Shown here one piece after another: positions 48,881 through 60,458 of a stretch of DNA of 64,000 bases. The DNA lies in the NCBI RefSeq assembly GCF_004346195.1, contig NZ_SMAK01000007.1, forward strand, positions 1 to 64,000. The letters are read 5' to 3'. A program made the position numbers and the translations under genes. The notes under the pieces are model-generated. The model was not told the DNA's origin. It ran no database searches and was given only the letters and a program-made list of their open reading frames with translations. This DNA comes from Tepidamorphus gemmatus (GTDB lineage: Bacteria; Pseudomonadota; Alphaproteobacteria; Rhizobiales; Tepidamorphaceae). How positions within the stretch are numbered: position 1 is the first letter of the stretch; every line of letters starts with the position of its first letter.

Positions 48881-51409
48881 CTAAGCCTTGCCGTCGCCCG
48901 GCATCGCCATCGCCTCGGCGATCAGCGTCTCCGCGGCCTCGGCCAGCAGCGTGTCCTCGGCCTCGCCGTAGACCGGTTCCCTGCCGATCTCGAGCAGCAC
49001 CGGAACCGCGAGCGGCGAGACGCGCTCCAGCGGCTGATGGACGATCCTGCCGCGAATGCGCTTGAGCAGGACGCCGACGCGACCAACGTCGATCAGGCCG
49101 GTGCCGGCATCCGCACGGGTTGCGCGCAAGAGCACGTGGTCGGGCTCGTGGCGCATCAGCACGTCATAGATCAGGTCCGAGGAAACGGTCACCTGCCGGC
49201 CGGACTTCTCCTTGCCCGGATGGCGGCGCTCGATCAGCCCGGCGATGATCGCGCAGCTGCGGAAAGTGCGCTTCATCAGGCTCGATTCGGCGAGCCAGGC
49301 TTCGAGATCGTCGCCCAGCATGTCCTCGTCGAACAGTTCGGCGAGCGACAGCCGCCCGCGCCGGATCAGCGCCGAGAGGTCGGCGAGGCCCCAGACGGCG
49401 AGCGCATAGTCGCTGGCGACGAAGCCAAGCGGGCGGGCGCGGACGCGCTCCAGGCGGCGGGTCAGGAGCATGCCCAGCGTCTGGTGCGCAAGACGCCCCT
49501 CGAACGGATAGGCAACCAGGTAGAAGCGGCCGCCGCGCGGGAAGGTCTCGACCAGAAGCTGGTCGCGGCGCGGCACCACCGAGCGCAGCCTCTGCATGCC
49601 GAGCCACTCGCCGACATCGCCCGGCAGGCCGCGCCATTGCCGCTCGTCGGCGAGGATCGCCCGCACCCGGTCGGCAAGATGGGTCGACAGCGGGAGCTTG
49701 CCGCCCTGATAGGCCGGGATGCGCGGATCGGCGTCAGCGGCACGCGAGACATAGGCCTCGGTCTCGCGCAGAGCCTCGAGCCTCAGAACCTCGCCGGCGA
49801 AGACGAAGGTTTCGCCGGGCGCAAGCTGCTCGATGAACCATTCCTCGATCTCGCCGAGCATCCGCCCGCCGGCCAGCGCCGCCCTGCGGCCGGGCCTGAC
49901 CAGCCTGACCTTGAGCATCGGCGCCTCGACGATCGTGCCGACATTGAGGCGGTACTGCTGGGCGACGCGGGGATGGGTGATGCGCCAGAGCCCGTCGCCC
50001 GTCTGGCGGATCCGGGCATACTGCTCGTAGGTCGACAGCACGTAGCCGCCCGTTGCAACGAACCTGACCACCTGGTCGAAGGTCTCCCGGTCGAGACCGG
50101 CATAGGGCGCCGCCGAGCGCACCTCCGCAAACAGCGCGTCCGCGTCGAAGGGAGCGGCGACGGCCGAGCCGAGGACATGCTGGGCGAGCACATCGAGGGC
50201 GCCGGCGCGCGGCGGCGGCGTGTCCTGCGCGCCCTCGGCGAGCGCGTCGAGCGCGGCGCGGCATTCCAGCACCTCGAAGCGGTTGGCCGGCACCAGCACC
50301 GCCTTGGACGGCTCGTCGAGCCGATGGTTGGCGCGGCCGATGCGCTGGGCGAGGCGGCTCGCCCCCTTCGGCGCCCCGACATTGACGACGAGATCGACAT
50401 CACCCCAGTCGATGCCGAGATCGAGGGTGGAGGTCGAGACCACCGCATCGAGCCGGCCTGCCACCATGGCTGCCTCGACCTTGCGGCGCTGGCTGACGTC
50501 GAGCGAGCCGTGATGCAGCGCGATGGCAAGCCCGTCATCGTTGATGCGCCACAGCTCCTGGAACAGCATCTCTGCCTGGCTGCGGGTATTGACAAATACC
50601 AGCGTCGTGCGGTGGGCACGAATCGCCGCGTAGATCGCGCCAACCGCATGGCGCGCCGAATGACCCGACCAGGGAATCCGTTCGGTCGGCAGCAAGATCG
50701 ACACGTCGGGCGGCGCACCGGGATCGGCGAGGATCACATGTGCCGCCGACGGGTCCGGGCCGCTGCCGTCCTGTGGCATCATCCAGCGGGCAAGTGCGGC
50801 CGGATCGGCGACGGTCGCCGACAGGCCGATCATCCGCAGCCCCGGCGCAAGCCGGCGCAGGCGGGCGAGGCCGAGCGACAGCAGGTCGCCACGCTTCGAG
50901 GTGACGAGTGCATGCAGTTCGTCCAGCACGACGGTCCTCAGCCCGGCGAACAGTCGCGGCGCGTCGCGCGCGGCGATCAGCAGGGCGAGCTGTTCGGGCG
51001 TCGTCATCAGCATGTCGGGCGGATCGGTGCGCTGGCGCTGGCGGCGGCCGGCAGGCGTGTCGCCGGTGCGGGTCTCGACGCGGACCGGCAGGGCCATCTC
51101 GGCGATCGGGGTGGCGAGATTGCGCGCGACATCGACCGCAAGCGCCTTAAGCGGCGAGATGTAGAGGGTGTGCAGGCCGCCGCGGCGCACCAGCGGGGCA
51201 CGCCCCGCCGTCAGCTCCAGGAGGCTAGGCAGGAATCCCGCGAGGGTCTTGCCCGCACCGGTGGGGGCGACCAGCAGCGCCGAGCCACCGGCGCCGACCC
51301 ACCGCAGCAGCTCGAGCTGGTGGCGGCGTGGCACCCATCCGCGCGCGGCGAACCAGCCGGCGAAGGGCTCGGGCAGCAGACCGGCATCGGGGGCTTGATC
51401 GCAGCTCAC
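48881..51409 (-). CDS. Lhr-like DEXH-box DNA helicase
   Basis: A superfamily 2 ATP-dependent helicase, about 842 residues, of the type called ligase-associated DNA damage response helicase. PTGAGKT Walker A (49-55), DELHAL, SAT and the QRIGRANHR motif VI are seen, then the Lhr-specific winged and C-terminal domains. Such genes usually sit with a ligase, an exonuclease and a phosphoesterase; none is next to this one. No ATG is near the start; the GTG at 51409 is my choice and a TTG at 51415 is possible. The downstream gene is convergent. Confidence 0.88.
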   Translation of the reverse strand: MSCDQAPDAGLLPEPFAGWFAARGWVPRRHQLELLRWVGAGGSALLVAPTGAGKTLAGFLPSLLELTAGRAPLVRRGGLHTLYISPLKALAVDVARNLATPIAEMALPVRVETRTGDTPAGRRQRQRTDPPDMLMTTPEQLALLIAARDAPRLFAGLRTVVLDELHALVTSKRGDLLSLGLARLRRLAPGLRMIGLSATVADPAALARWMMPQDGSGPDPSAAHVILADPGAPPDVSILLPTERIPWSGHSARHAVGAIYAAIRAHRTTLVFVNTRSQAEMLFQELWRINDDGLAIALHHGSLDVSQRRKVEAAMVAGRLDAVVSTSTLDLGIDWGDVDLVVNVGAPKGASRLAQRIGRANHRLDEPSKAVLVPANRFEVLECRAALDALAEGAQDTPPPRAGALDVLAQHVLGSAVAAPFDADALFAEVRSAAPYAGLDRETFDQVVRFVATGGYVLSTYEQYARIRQTGDGLWRITHPRVAQQYRLNVGTIVEAPMLKVRLVRPGRRAALAGGRMLGEIEEWFIEQLAPGETFVFAGEVLRLEALRETEAYVSRAADADPRIPAYQGGKLPLSTHLADRVRAILADERQWRGLPGDVGEWLGMQRLRSVVPRRDQLLVETFPRGGRFYLVAYPFEGRLAHQTLGMLLTRRLERVRARPLGFVASDYALAVWGLADLSALIRRGRLSLAELFDEDMLGDDLEAWLAESSLMKRTFRSCAIIAGLIERRHPGKEKSGRQVTVSSDLIYDVLMRHEPDHVLLRATRADAGTGLIDVGRVGVLLKRIRGRIVHQPLERVSPLAVPVLLEIGREPVYGEAEDTLLAEAAETLIAEAMAMPGDGKA

Positions 51410-51515
51410 CGCCAACAGGTATCGCCGGGCCGAAAGGTTGCCAATCGGGGGACACCTGCGCCGCGGGAAGGGGCATGCCGGCGAGGAAGACGGCAGGCTG
51501 CGGCCGGGTGTCCGC

Positions 51516-53078
51516 CTACGACATCTCGTTCGGGAAGTACTGGTAGATCCAGGTTTCGCTCAGCGCGTCCGCGCCCTTGCGCAGAAACATGCGCAGATCG
51601 ACCGGGCCGGGGCCGGCAATCTCCAGGTCGAAGATGACCCGCCATCGCTCGGTGCTCACCACCGGATAGGCGACCGCGCCGCTGACCGTGCCGCGGCTGG
51701 CTGCCACCACCGCCTCGACGCCGCTGCTGCGGTCAAGGCCGGCCATGCCCTTGCCGTCGAAATCGACTGCGAACTTGCGCACTCCCGGCGGACGCGGCTG
51801 ACCGGGCACGCCGCCCATGCCGATCCGGGTCGCGACGACCCTCGCGACCGGCGAGGGATGCGGCGAATCGGCGAGCCAGTGTAACCGGTAGGCAAGATCG
51901 TATTCGGCACCGGCCTCGACCGGCTCCCGAGGCACCCAGAACGCGACGATGTTGTCGTGGATCTCGTCGTCGGTCGGGATCTCGACCAGTTGCACCGAGC
52001 CTTCGCCCCAGTCGCCCAGCGGTTCCACCCAGACGCTGGCGCGGCGATCGTAGAACACACCGTCGTCTTCGTAGTTGGCGAAGGCGCGGTCGCGCTGCAT
52101 GAGCCCGAAGCCGCGCGGGTTGTTGTCGAGAAAGGCATTCACCATGACCTGCGGCGGATTGACCAGCGGCCGCCAGATGCGCTCGCCGGTTCCGGTCCAG
52201 ATTTCCAGACCGTCCGAATCGTGAATCTCCGGCCGCCAGTCACGGGCAGCCTCGCGGTTGTTCTCGCCGTACCAGAACATGCTGGTCAGCGGGGCGATGC
52301 CGAGCCGCTCGATCGGCCGGCGTACGAACAGGGCTGCATCGACATTCTGGACGATACCCCCGGCAGGGGCCTGGCTGACGATCCGGTAGGCGCCCGTGAC
52401 ACTTGGCGAATCAAGCAGCGCGTGGACGATCAGGCCGCCATTGCCGGCGCCCTCCAGCCAGAAATCGGTAAAGCGGGGAAACTCCTCGGGATGCGAGGTG
52501 GCGGTATCGACGGCGAGGCCGCGCGCCGACAGGCCGTACTGGTTGAAGGGACCGGAGGTGCGGAAATAGGAGGCGCCGAGGACGGCCAGCCAGTCGGTAC
52601 GGTTGCCCTCGCCCATCACCCGGAAACCGGCGAAGCCGATGTCGTCGGGAAGCGCGCGGGCGACGTGATCGTCAGGCATGTCGAAGTAGGCGGCATGGTA
52701 GAGGATCGGCCGCGCCTGCCCGTTCTCCACCACATGCATCCCGACGGGAGCCTTGAAGAAGCGGCCGAGATGGAAGAAGCGGACGCCAGGCCGCGCCGCG
52801 TCGTCGCCCCACAGCGTCGCCTCGTCGCGGAACCGGAGCTGCTGGTGGGCGTCGTAGTCGATCGCCTCGAGAATGTCGGCCGCCCGGATCTCCGGCGCGC
52901 GATAGGCTTGGCCGGCCAGCGTCCTGGCGCGCTCCTTCAGCAGGTCGAAAGAGAAGGGTGACGGCGGGCCAAGCTGCAATCCCTCCCCGGCCGCCCGTGC
53001 GGCAAGGCCCGGCAGGGTCCAGAAGGCGCCCGCTCCCGCGGCTGCGGCCAGCAATTGTCTACGCGAAACCTCGGGCAT
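51516..53078 (-). CDS. opgD: Periplasmic glucan biosynthesis protein D
   Basis: 520 residues. Twin-arginine signal SRRQLLAAAAGAG from residue 5 and the MdoG/OpgG beta-sandwich fold, with FSFDLLKERARTLAGQAY and FRDEATLWGD near the start. It shapes or hydrolyses osmoregulated periplasmic glucans. ATG 53078 is preferred because GGAGG sits 5 nt upstream (ATG 53081 is only 2 nt away). The Tat signal distinguishes OpgD from Sec-exported OpgG. Solitary, without the OpgH synthase in view. Confidence 0.93.
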   Translation of the reverse strand: MPEVSRRQLLAAAAGAGAFWTLPGLAARAAGEGLQLGPPSPFSFDLLKERARTLAGQAYRAPEIRAADILEAIDYDAHQQLRFRDEATLWGDDAARPGVRFFHLGRFFKAPVGMHVVENGQARPILYHAAYFDMPDDHVARALPDDIGFAGFRVMGEGNRTDWLAVLGASYFRTSGPFNQYGLSARGLAVDTATSHPEEFPRFTDFWLEGAGNGGLIVHALLDSPSVTGAYRIVSQAPAGGIVQNVDAALFVRRPIERLGIAPLTSMFWYGENNREAARDWRPEIHDSDGLEIWTGTGERIWRPLVNPPQVMVNAFLDNNPRGFGLMQRDRAFANYEDDGVFYDRRASVWVEPLGDWGEGSVQLVEIPTDDEIHDNIVAFWVPREPVEAGAEYDLAYRLHWLADSPHPSPVARVVATRIGMGGVPGQPRPPGVRKFAVDFDGKGMAGLDRSSGVEAVVAASRGTVSGAVAYPVVSTERWRVIFDLEIAGPGPVDLRMFLRKGADALSETWIYQYFPNEMS

Positions 53079-53180
53079 CATATCCTCCAATCCCCGGCAG
53101 GGCGGCGTCCGGGCGGCGTGAGAAAACCGCCCATCAAGGAAATTGTGTGGCCGTGCCAGCCAATTCCAGTGATAACCGCA

Positions 53181-55571
<2,391 letters not shown>

Positions 55572-55599
55572 CCGAAGTCTCCCGTTGCCGTCCCGCCAG

Positions 55600-55616
55600 A
55601 TACCCGGTAGGGGTAT
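55600..55616. promoter_or_regulatory. CsoR-type operator 1 (copA side)
   Basis: ATACCC (55600-55605) and GGGTAT (55611-55616) flank GGTAG; flanking G and C extend it to GATACCC/GGGTATC. It is 29 nt from the copA start and fits the copper CsoR binding pattern. Confidence 0.65.
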
Positions 55617-55635
55617 CGCCCGCCGCTTGACCATT

Positions 55636-55652
55636 ATACCCCCATAGGGTAT
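55636..55652. promoter_or_regulatory. CsoR-type operator 2 (csoR side)
   Basis: ATACCC (55636-55641) and GGGTAT (55647-55652) flank CCATA. Same arms as operator 1, centres 36 bp apart, suggesting that one repressor closes both promoters. Confidence 0.65.
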
Positions 55653-55661
55653 TTGGCAAGC

Positions 55662-55937
55662 ATGCAGGACGAGACGAGATCCGCCGTGACGAAACGCCTC
55701 GGCCGTATCGAGGGGCAGGTGCGGGGGATTGCGCGCATGGTCGCCGAGGATCGGTACTGCATCGATATCGTCACGCAGATCGATGCCGTACGTGCCGCGC
55801 TGAAGCGCGTCGAGGAGGAGATCCTGCGCGACCATGTCGGCCATTGCGTCGAGCACGCGATCCTGAGCGGCGACAAGGCCGAACAGCGCCGCAAGATCGC
55901 CGAACTGATGCAGGTGCTCGGGCGCGCCGGCAGGTAG
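55662..55937 (+). CDS. csoR: Copper-sensing repressor, CsoR family
   Basis: 91 residues, all-helical. Copper ligands Cys33, His58 and Cys62 have the spacing of M. tuberculosis CsoR (Cys36, His61, Cys65). Without copper it would repress its own gene and copA. ATG 55662 chosen; TTG at 55653 lies in frame. The gene is 90 nt from copA, with two operators in between. Confidence 0.93.
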   Translation: MQDETRSAVTKRLGRIEGQVRGIARMVAEDRYCIDIVTQIDAVRAALKRVEEEILRDHVGHCVEHAILSGDKAEQRRKIAELMQVLGRAGR

Positions 55938-56106
55938 CGGTACCACCTGCCCGACGACCGATCCGATTCATACCGATCCGATTTATTCAGCCTTTACCAT
56001 TTGTCGCACAGGATTGCCGGCGAACGAGCGGACGGGGCACGGGACCGGTGCGGTGAAGGTGCCGGACCAGTGCGGAAGGGCGCCGCAAAGGCGCATCAGC
56101 AACGGC

Positions 56107-56472
56107 ATGTCGGATCGCAGCGCAGCGCTGGCTTGGCTCGCAGGTACCGCGATGACGGTGCTCGCCACCCTCGTCGTGCTGGCGACGGGACTGCGGCTGC
56201 CCTCCGCCGAGCGCCCCGTCCCGCTGGTGTTCGCGCCGGGAACGTCGGCGGTCGAAGCCATCGGCCGGCTGGCCGCGCTGGACGGCCGCCTGATTGCCAC
56301 CGGCGGATTCGAGAACGTCGTCGTCGCACAGTTTGCGCGCGATGTCGGCTACGGCGCGCTCAGGAAGGCGGGCGTCTGGCTGGCGCTGGAACCGCTCGCC
56401 TTCGGCGGATGCCTCGATCTGCGCGCCTCGCCGGAACCGACACCACTTTCCAGAAGGGATGAAACGACATGA
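56107..56472 (+). CDS. Small membrane protein preceding the chemoreceptor
   Basis: 121 residues. One N-terminal helix (about 8-28: [21 protein letters not shown]) followed by a short globular part with [33 protein letters not shown] and a single Cys (FGGCLDL). Function unknown. It overlaps the chemoreceptor by 4 nt (ATGA), so the two are coupled; similar pairs occur in other alphaproteobacteria. The ribosome site is weak. Confidence 0.7.
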   Translation: MSDRSAALAWLAGTAMTVLATLVVLATGLRLPSAERPVPLVFAPGTSAVEAIGRLAALDGRLIATGGFENVVVAQFARDVGYGALRKAGVWLALEPLAFGGCLDLRASPEPTPLSRRDETT

Positions 56473-57926
56473 ACGCCCTGATCGACCTGCGGACGCAGGT
56501 GAGCCGATACATGGTCTGGTTCCTGTGGGCACATGTGCCGCTGATCGCAGTGGCCGGTGTGTGGCTCGGCAACGGCTGGCTCGCCCCAACCCTCGCTGCC
56601 GGCCTGTTCGCCGCCATCGCCACGGCAGCCTGGCGGATGGATGCGGCCGGTGACATGGCTCGGCCGGTGATGGGCGTCTCGCTGGTGATGATGGTCTCGC
56701 TGCTGGTCTACCAGGCGGCCGGACATCCCTGGCAGATCGACATGCACATGTATTTCTTCGCGGCGCTGGCGATCCTCGCCGCGTTCTGCGACTGGCGGAC
56801 AATCATCATCGCGACGGCCGTGGTGGCGGTCCATCACCTGCTGCTGAACTTCGTCCTGCCGGCCGCGGTCTTTCCGAATGGTGCCTCGCTCGGCCGGGTC
56901 GTCCTGCACGCTGTGGTGGTTGTGGTCGAGGCCGCCGCGCTGGTTTGGCTGACCGCGCGGATGGCGGCCGCTTTCATCGAGCAGGCCGCCGCCACCGCCA
57001 AGGCGCGCGCGGCCGAGGCCGAGGCGCGGCGCCTTGGGGAGGAGCTGCGTGCCGGCGAGCAGGCCGCGGCTGCCGAGCGGCGCCGGGTCCTCGAGGCGCT
57101 TTCCGACGAGTTCGAGGAGAGCGTCGGACGCCTGGTCGGCACCCTGTCGGAGCAGGTCCGCGAGCTCGGAGAGAGCGCCGACACGGTGTCGAGCGTGGCC
57201 ACCGATTCGAGCCGGCGCAGCGACTCGGCGGCCGAGCACGTCCGCCAGGCGATCCGCAACGTCGAGACCGTCGCGTCGGCGACCGAAGAGGTGAACGCCT
57301 CGATCGGCGAGATCGCGCGACAGGTCAGCCACTCGACCCAGATCGCCCAGCAGGCCGCCGAGCGCGCCCGCGGCACCGACCGGACGGTGCACCAGCTGTC
57401 CGATTCCGCCCAGAAGATCGGTGATGTCGTCGATCTGATCCGCAATGTCGCCGAGCAGACCAACCTGCTGGCGCTGAACGCCACCATCGAGGCCGCGCGC
57501 GCCGGGGAGGCTGGCCGCGGCTTTGCCGTCGTCGCCTCCGAGGTGAAGAGCCTCGCCACCCAGACCTCCAGGGCGACGGAGGACATTGCGCAGCAGATCG
57601 GCGCGATGCAGGCCGCATCGCGTGACGCGGTGGAGGCGATTGCCGCCATCCGCGAGACGATCGACGCGATCAACGCGGTCGCCGCCAGCATCTCCTCCGC
57701 CGTCGAGCAGCAGAGCGCCGCCGTCAACGAGATCTCCAGCAATACTGCCGCCACCGTCCAGGGCGTGTCGGCGCTGGAATCGGAGATCGGCCGGGTACGT
57801 TCGGCCTCGGAGCAGACCCTCGATGTCGCCGACCGCAACCGGAAGGCTACCAGCGCGATCGGCGATCAGGTGCGCAGTCTCGGAGCCCAGGTACAGAACT
57901 TCCTGAACCGGGTGCGGGCGGCCTGA
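56469..57926 (+). CDS. Methyl-accepting chemotaxis protein with six-helix membrane sensor
   Basis: 485 residues. No periplasmic domain: the N-terminal 190 residues are six predicted helices with very short loops, including [16 protein letters not shown], and no HAMP domain is visible before the coiled coil and the signalling hairpin [18 protein letters not shown]. Sensing may therefore occur inside the membrane, for example of a lipid-soluble signal, proton motive force or oxygen. Coupled to the small membrane protein upstream. Confidence 0.9.
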   Translation: MNALIDLRTQVSRYMVWFLWAHVPLIAVAGVWLGNGWLAPTLAAGLFAAIATAAWRMDAAGDMARPVMGVSLVMMVSLLVYQAAGHPWQIDMHMYFFAALAILAAFCDWRTIIIATAVVAVHHLLLNFVLPAAVFPNGASLGRVVLHAVVVVVEAAALVWLTARMAAAFIEQAAATAKARAAEAEARRLGEELRAGEQAAAAERRRVLEALSDEFEESVGRLVGTLSEQVRELGESADTVSSVATDSSRRSDSAAEHVRQAIRNVETVASATEEVNASIGEIARQVSHSTQIAQQAAERARGTDRTVHQLSDSAQKIGDVVDLIRNVAEQTNLLALNATIEAARAGEAGRGFAVVASEVKSLATQTSRATEDIAQQIGAMQAASRDAVEAIAAIRETIDAINAVAASISSAVEQQSAAVNEISSNTAATVQGVSALESEIGRVRSASEQTLDVADRNRKATSAIGDQVRSLGAQVQNFLNRVRAA

Positions 57927-57959
57927 GCCTGACGGGCCGCCCGTGCGTGCATCGGTCGG

Positions 57960-59159
57960 TCAGGCTGCCTTCGGCAGCACCGTCCTGACCAGCTCGGCCC
58001 AGAAGCCGACACCGTAGGGAATGGCGTCGTCGTTGAAGTCGTATTGCGGCGTGTGCACCATCGCGCCGCCCTTCTCGCCTGGCATGCCGTTGCCGAGCCA
58101 GACATAGGCGCCGGGGCGCTTCTCCAGCATGTAGGAGAAGTCCTCCGCGCCCATCTTCGGGTCGGCGGCGGTGTTGACATTGGCCGCGCCAACGACCTGG
58201 CGCGCGACCGCCGCGGCGATCTCGGTCTCCTCCAACGTGTTCACCGTCGGCGGATAGTTGCGCATGAAGGCGATCTCGGCGGACGCGTCGAAGGCGGCCG
58301 CCACACCCGTGGCGATGCGCTTCAATTCGCTCTCGATCAGGTCGCGCACCTCGGGCAGGAAGCTGCGACAGGTTCCGCACAGCACCGCCTCCTCGGGAAT
58401 CACATTGAAGGCGTCACCCGCATGGAACTGGGTCACCGAGACGACCGCGTCCTTGATCGGATCGACCCGGCGGCTGACGATCGACTGCAGCGCGGTGACG
58501 ATCTGCGCGCCGATCAGCACCGGATCGCGCGAGACATGTGGCATCGCTCCGTGGCCGCCCCTGCCGCGAATGGTGATTCGGAATTCGTCGGCCGCTGCCA
58601 TGCAGGGCCCCGGCCGCATCGAAATGGAGCCGAGCGGCATGCCGGGCATGTTATGCATGCCGAAGACCTGCTCGCAGGGGAAGCGGTCAAACAGACCTTC
58701 CTCGACCATAACCCGTCCGCCGGCCTTGCCTTCCTCGGCCGGCTGGAAGAACAGGTAGACCGTGCCGTCGAACTCGTCACGATGGTCGGCGAGATACCGC
58801 GCCGCGCCGAGCAGCATGGTGGTATGGCCGTCGTGACCGCAGGCATGCATCTTGCCGGCCTGGGTCGAGCGATGGGCGAACTCGTTCTTCTCGGCGATCG
58901 GTAGGGCGTCCATGTCGGCGCGCAACCCGACCGCCCGGTTCGAGCCGCCACCGCGGCCGCCGCCACCGCGCACGACACCGACCACGCCGGTCCGGGCGAT
59001 GCCGGTGTGCACCTCGTCGACACCGTATTCCCTCAGCTTCTTGGCCACGATTCCAGCGGTGCGTGTCTCCTCGAAGCCGAGTTCGGGATGGGCGTGAAGG
59101 TCGCGGCGGATTGCCGTCAGTTCGTCCATGTAAGGCTTCACCCGGTCGGTGATCGACAT
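57960..59159 (-). CDS. M20 family amidohydrolase, first copy
   Basis: Zinc-dependent N-acyl amino acid or peptide hydrolase, 399 residues, of the hippurate/IAA-amino acid hydrolase type. Metal-site residues are Cys107 and His109 (HACGHDGH), Glu142/143 (PAEE) and His169 (GMHN). It has a dimerisation insert (EFRITIRGRGGHGAMPH) as usual. It acts on products of the peptide importer. It is the last gene of the operon, with 84 nt between it and the related copy. Confidence 0.92.
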   Translation of the reverse strand: MSITDRVKPYMDELTAIRRDLHAHPELGFEETRTAGIVAKKLREYGVDEVHTGIARTGVVGVVRGGGGRGGGSNRAVGLRADMDALPIAEKNEFAHRSTQAGKMHACGHDGHTTMLLGAARYLADHRDEFDGTVYLFFQPAEEGKAGGRVMVEEGLFDRFPCEQVFGMHNMPGMPLGSISMRPGPCMAAADEFRITIRGRGGHGAMPHVSRDPVLIGAQIVTALQSIVSRRVDPIKDAVVSVTQFHAGDAFNVIPEEAVLCGTCRSFLPEVRDLIESELKRIATGVAAAFDASAEIAFMRNYPPTVNTLEETEIAAAVARQVVGAANVNTAADPKMGAEDFSYMLEKRPGAYVWLGNGMPGEKGGAMVHTPQYDFNDDAIPYGVGFWAELVRTVLPKAA

Positions 59160-59243
59160 TCCTGATGCTCCGTGCGTCGTGTCGTGGATCGATGTGCCTT
59201 GATGCGCCGGCGCGGCCCGGCCTGCAACCCGCCGGCGCCGTCC

Positions 59244-60458
59244 TCACTCCTGTCCCGCCGGCGCCGATCCGGGCAACACCGTCTCGACGAGCCGGGTCCA
59301 GTAGCCCGCGCCGATCGCCAGCGCGGCATCGTTGAAGTCGTAGCCCGGCGAATGCAGCATCGCTCCGCCCGGCTCGCCAACCCGGCCATTGCCGAGCCAG
59401 ACATAGCAGCCGGGCCGCTGTTCCAGCATGTAGGAGAAATCCTCGGCCGCCATCATCGGCTCGCCGTCACTGTCAACGGCATCGGCGCCCACGGCCAGCA
59501 CCGCGGCCGCGGCGGCGAGTTGCGTCTCCTCCGGGCTGTTCACCGTGGCCGGACAGCGCCGCCCGTATTCGACCTCGGCCTCGGCGCCGAAGGCATGCGC
59601 GATCCGGGGCACAAGCCGCAGAAGCTCGGCCTCGACGAGATCGCGCACCTCCGGCAGAAAGGTGCGGCAGGTGCCGCCGATCTCCGCTTCCTCGGAAATG
59701 ACATTGAAGGCATCGCCCACATGGACGCGGGTCGCGGAAACCACCGCGGTCTTGAGCGGATCGACGCGCCGGCTGGTGATCGCCTGCAGCGCCGTCACCA
59801 CATGGGCAGCGATCAGAACCGGGTCGCGTGTCAGATGCGGCATCGCGCCATGACCGCCCTTGCCGCGGATCGCAATGCGGAAGACGTCGGAGGCCGCCAT
59901 GCACGGCCCGCCACGCAGCGCGATCCGCCCGAGCGGCAGGCCCGGGCGGTTGTGCATCCCATAGACCTGCTCGCAGGCGAATCGCTCGAACAGCCCCTCA
60001 GCGACCATCACCCGGCCACCGGCGATCTCCTCGGCCGGCTGGAAGATCAGGTAGACGGTGCCGTCGAAGGCCGCGCGGTTCGCCGCCAGCCACCGCGCCG
60101 CCCCGAGCAGCATCGTGGTGTGGCCGTCGTGGCCGCAGGCGTGCATCTTTCCTTCGTTGCGCGAAGCCCATGCCAGCCCCGTCGCCTCGCGGATCGGCAG
60201 CGCGTCCATGTCCGCCCTGAGGCCGATTGCGCGGTTCGAGCCGCCGCCCGGATGCCGTCCCCCGGTTCCGCGCACCACGCCGACGACCCCGGTGCCGGCG
60301 ATGCCAGTATGCACCTCGTCGACGCCGTAGGCCGCCAGCCGCTCGGCGACAAGCGCGGCGGTGCGGTGCTCCTCGGAACCGAGTTCGGGATGGGCGTGCA
60401 GATCACGGCGCAGCGCGACAAGTTCATAGAGCCAGGGCGCGAAGCGGTCGGCCGACAT
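59244..60458 (-). CDS. M20 family amidohydrolase, second copy
   Basis: 404 residues, clearly a paralogue of the first copy (most motifs align without gaps: HAHPELG, ADMDALPI, HACGHDGH, QPAEE, GHGAMPH). Cys, His and Glu residues of the metal site are kept. A few pocket positions differ, for example ARRYLA and ARWLAA, so substrate range may differ. Start ATG 60458 overlaps the OppF stop by 1 nt (TGATG). Confidence 0.92.
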   Translation of the reverse strand: MSADRFAPWLYELVALRRDLHAHPELGSEEHRTAALVAERLAAYGVDEVHTGIAGTGVVGVVRGTGGRHPGGGSNRAIGLRADMDALPIREATGLAWASRNEGKMHACGHDGHTTMLLGAARWLAANRAAFDGTVYLIFQPAEEIAGGRVMVAEGLFERFACEQVYGMHNRPGLPLGRIALRGGPCMAASDVFRIAIRGKGGHGAMPHLTRDPVLIAAHVVTALQAITSRRVDPLKTAVVSATRVHVGDAFNVISEEAEIGGTCRTFLPEVRDLVEAELLRLVPRIAHAFGAEAEVEYGRRCPATVNSPEETQLAAAAAVLAVGADAVDSDGEPMMAAEDFSYMLEQRPGCYVWLGNGRVGEPGGAMLHSPGYDFNDAALAIGAGYWTRLVETVLPGSAPAGQE

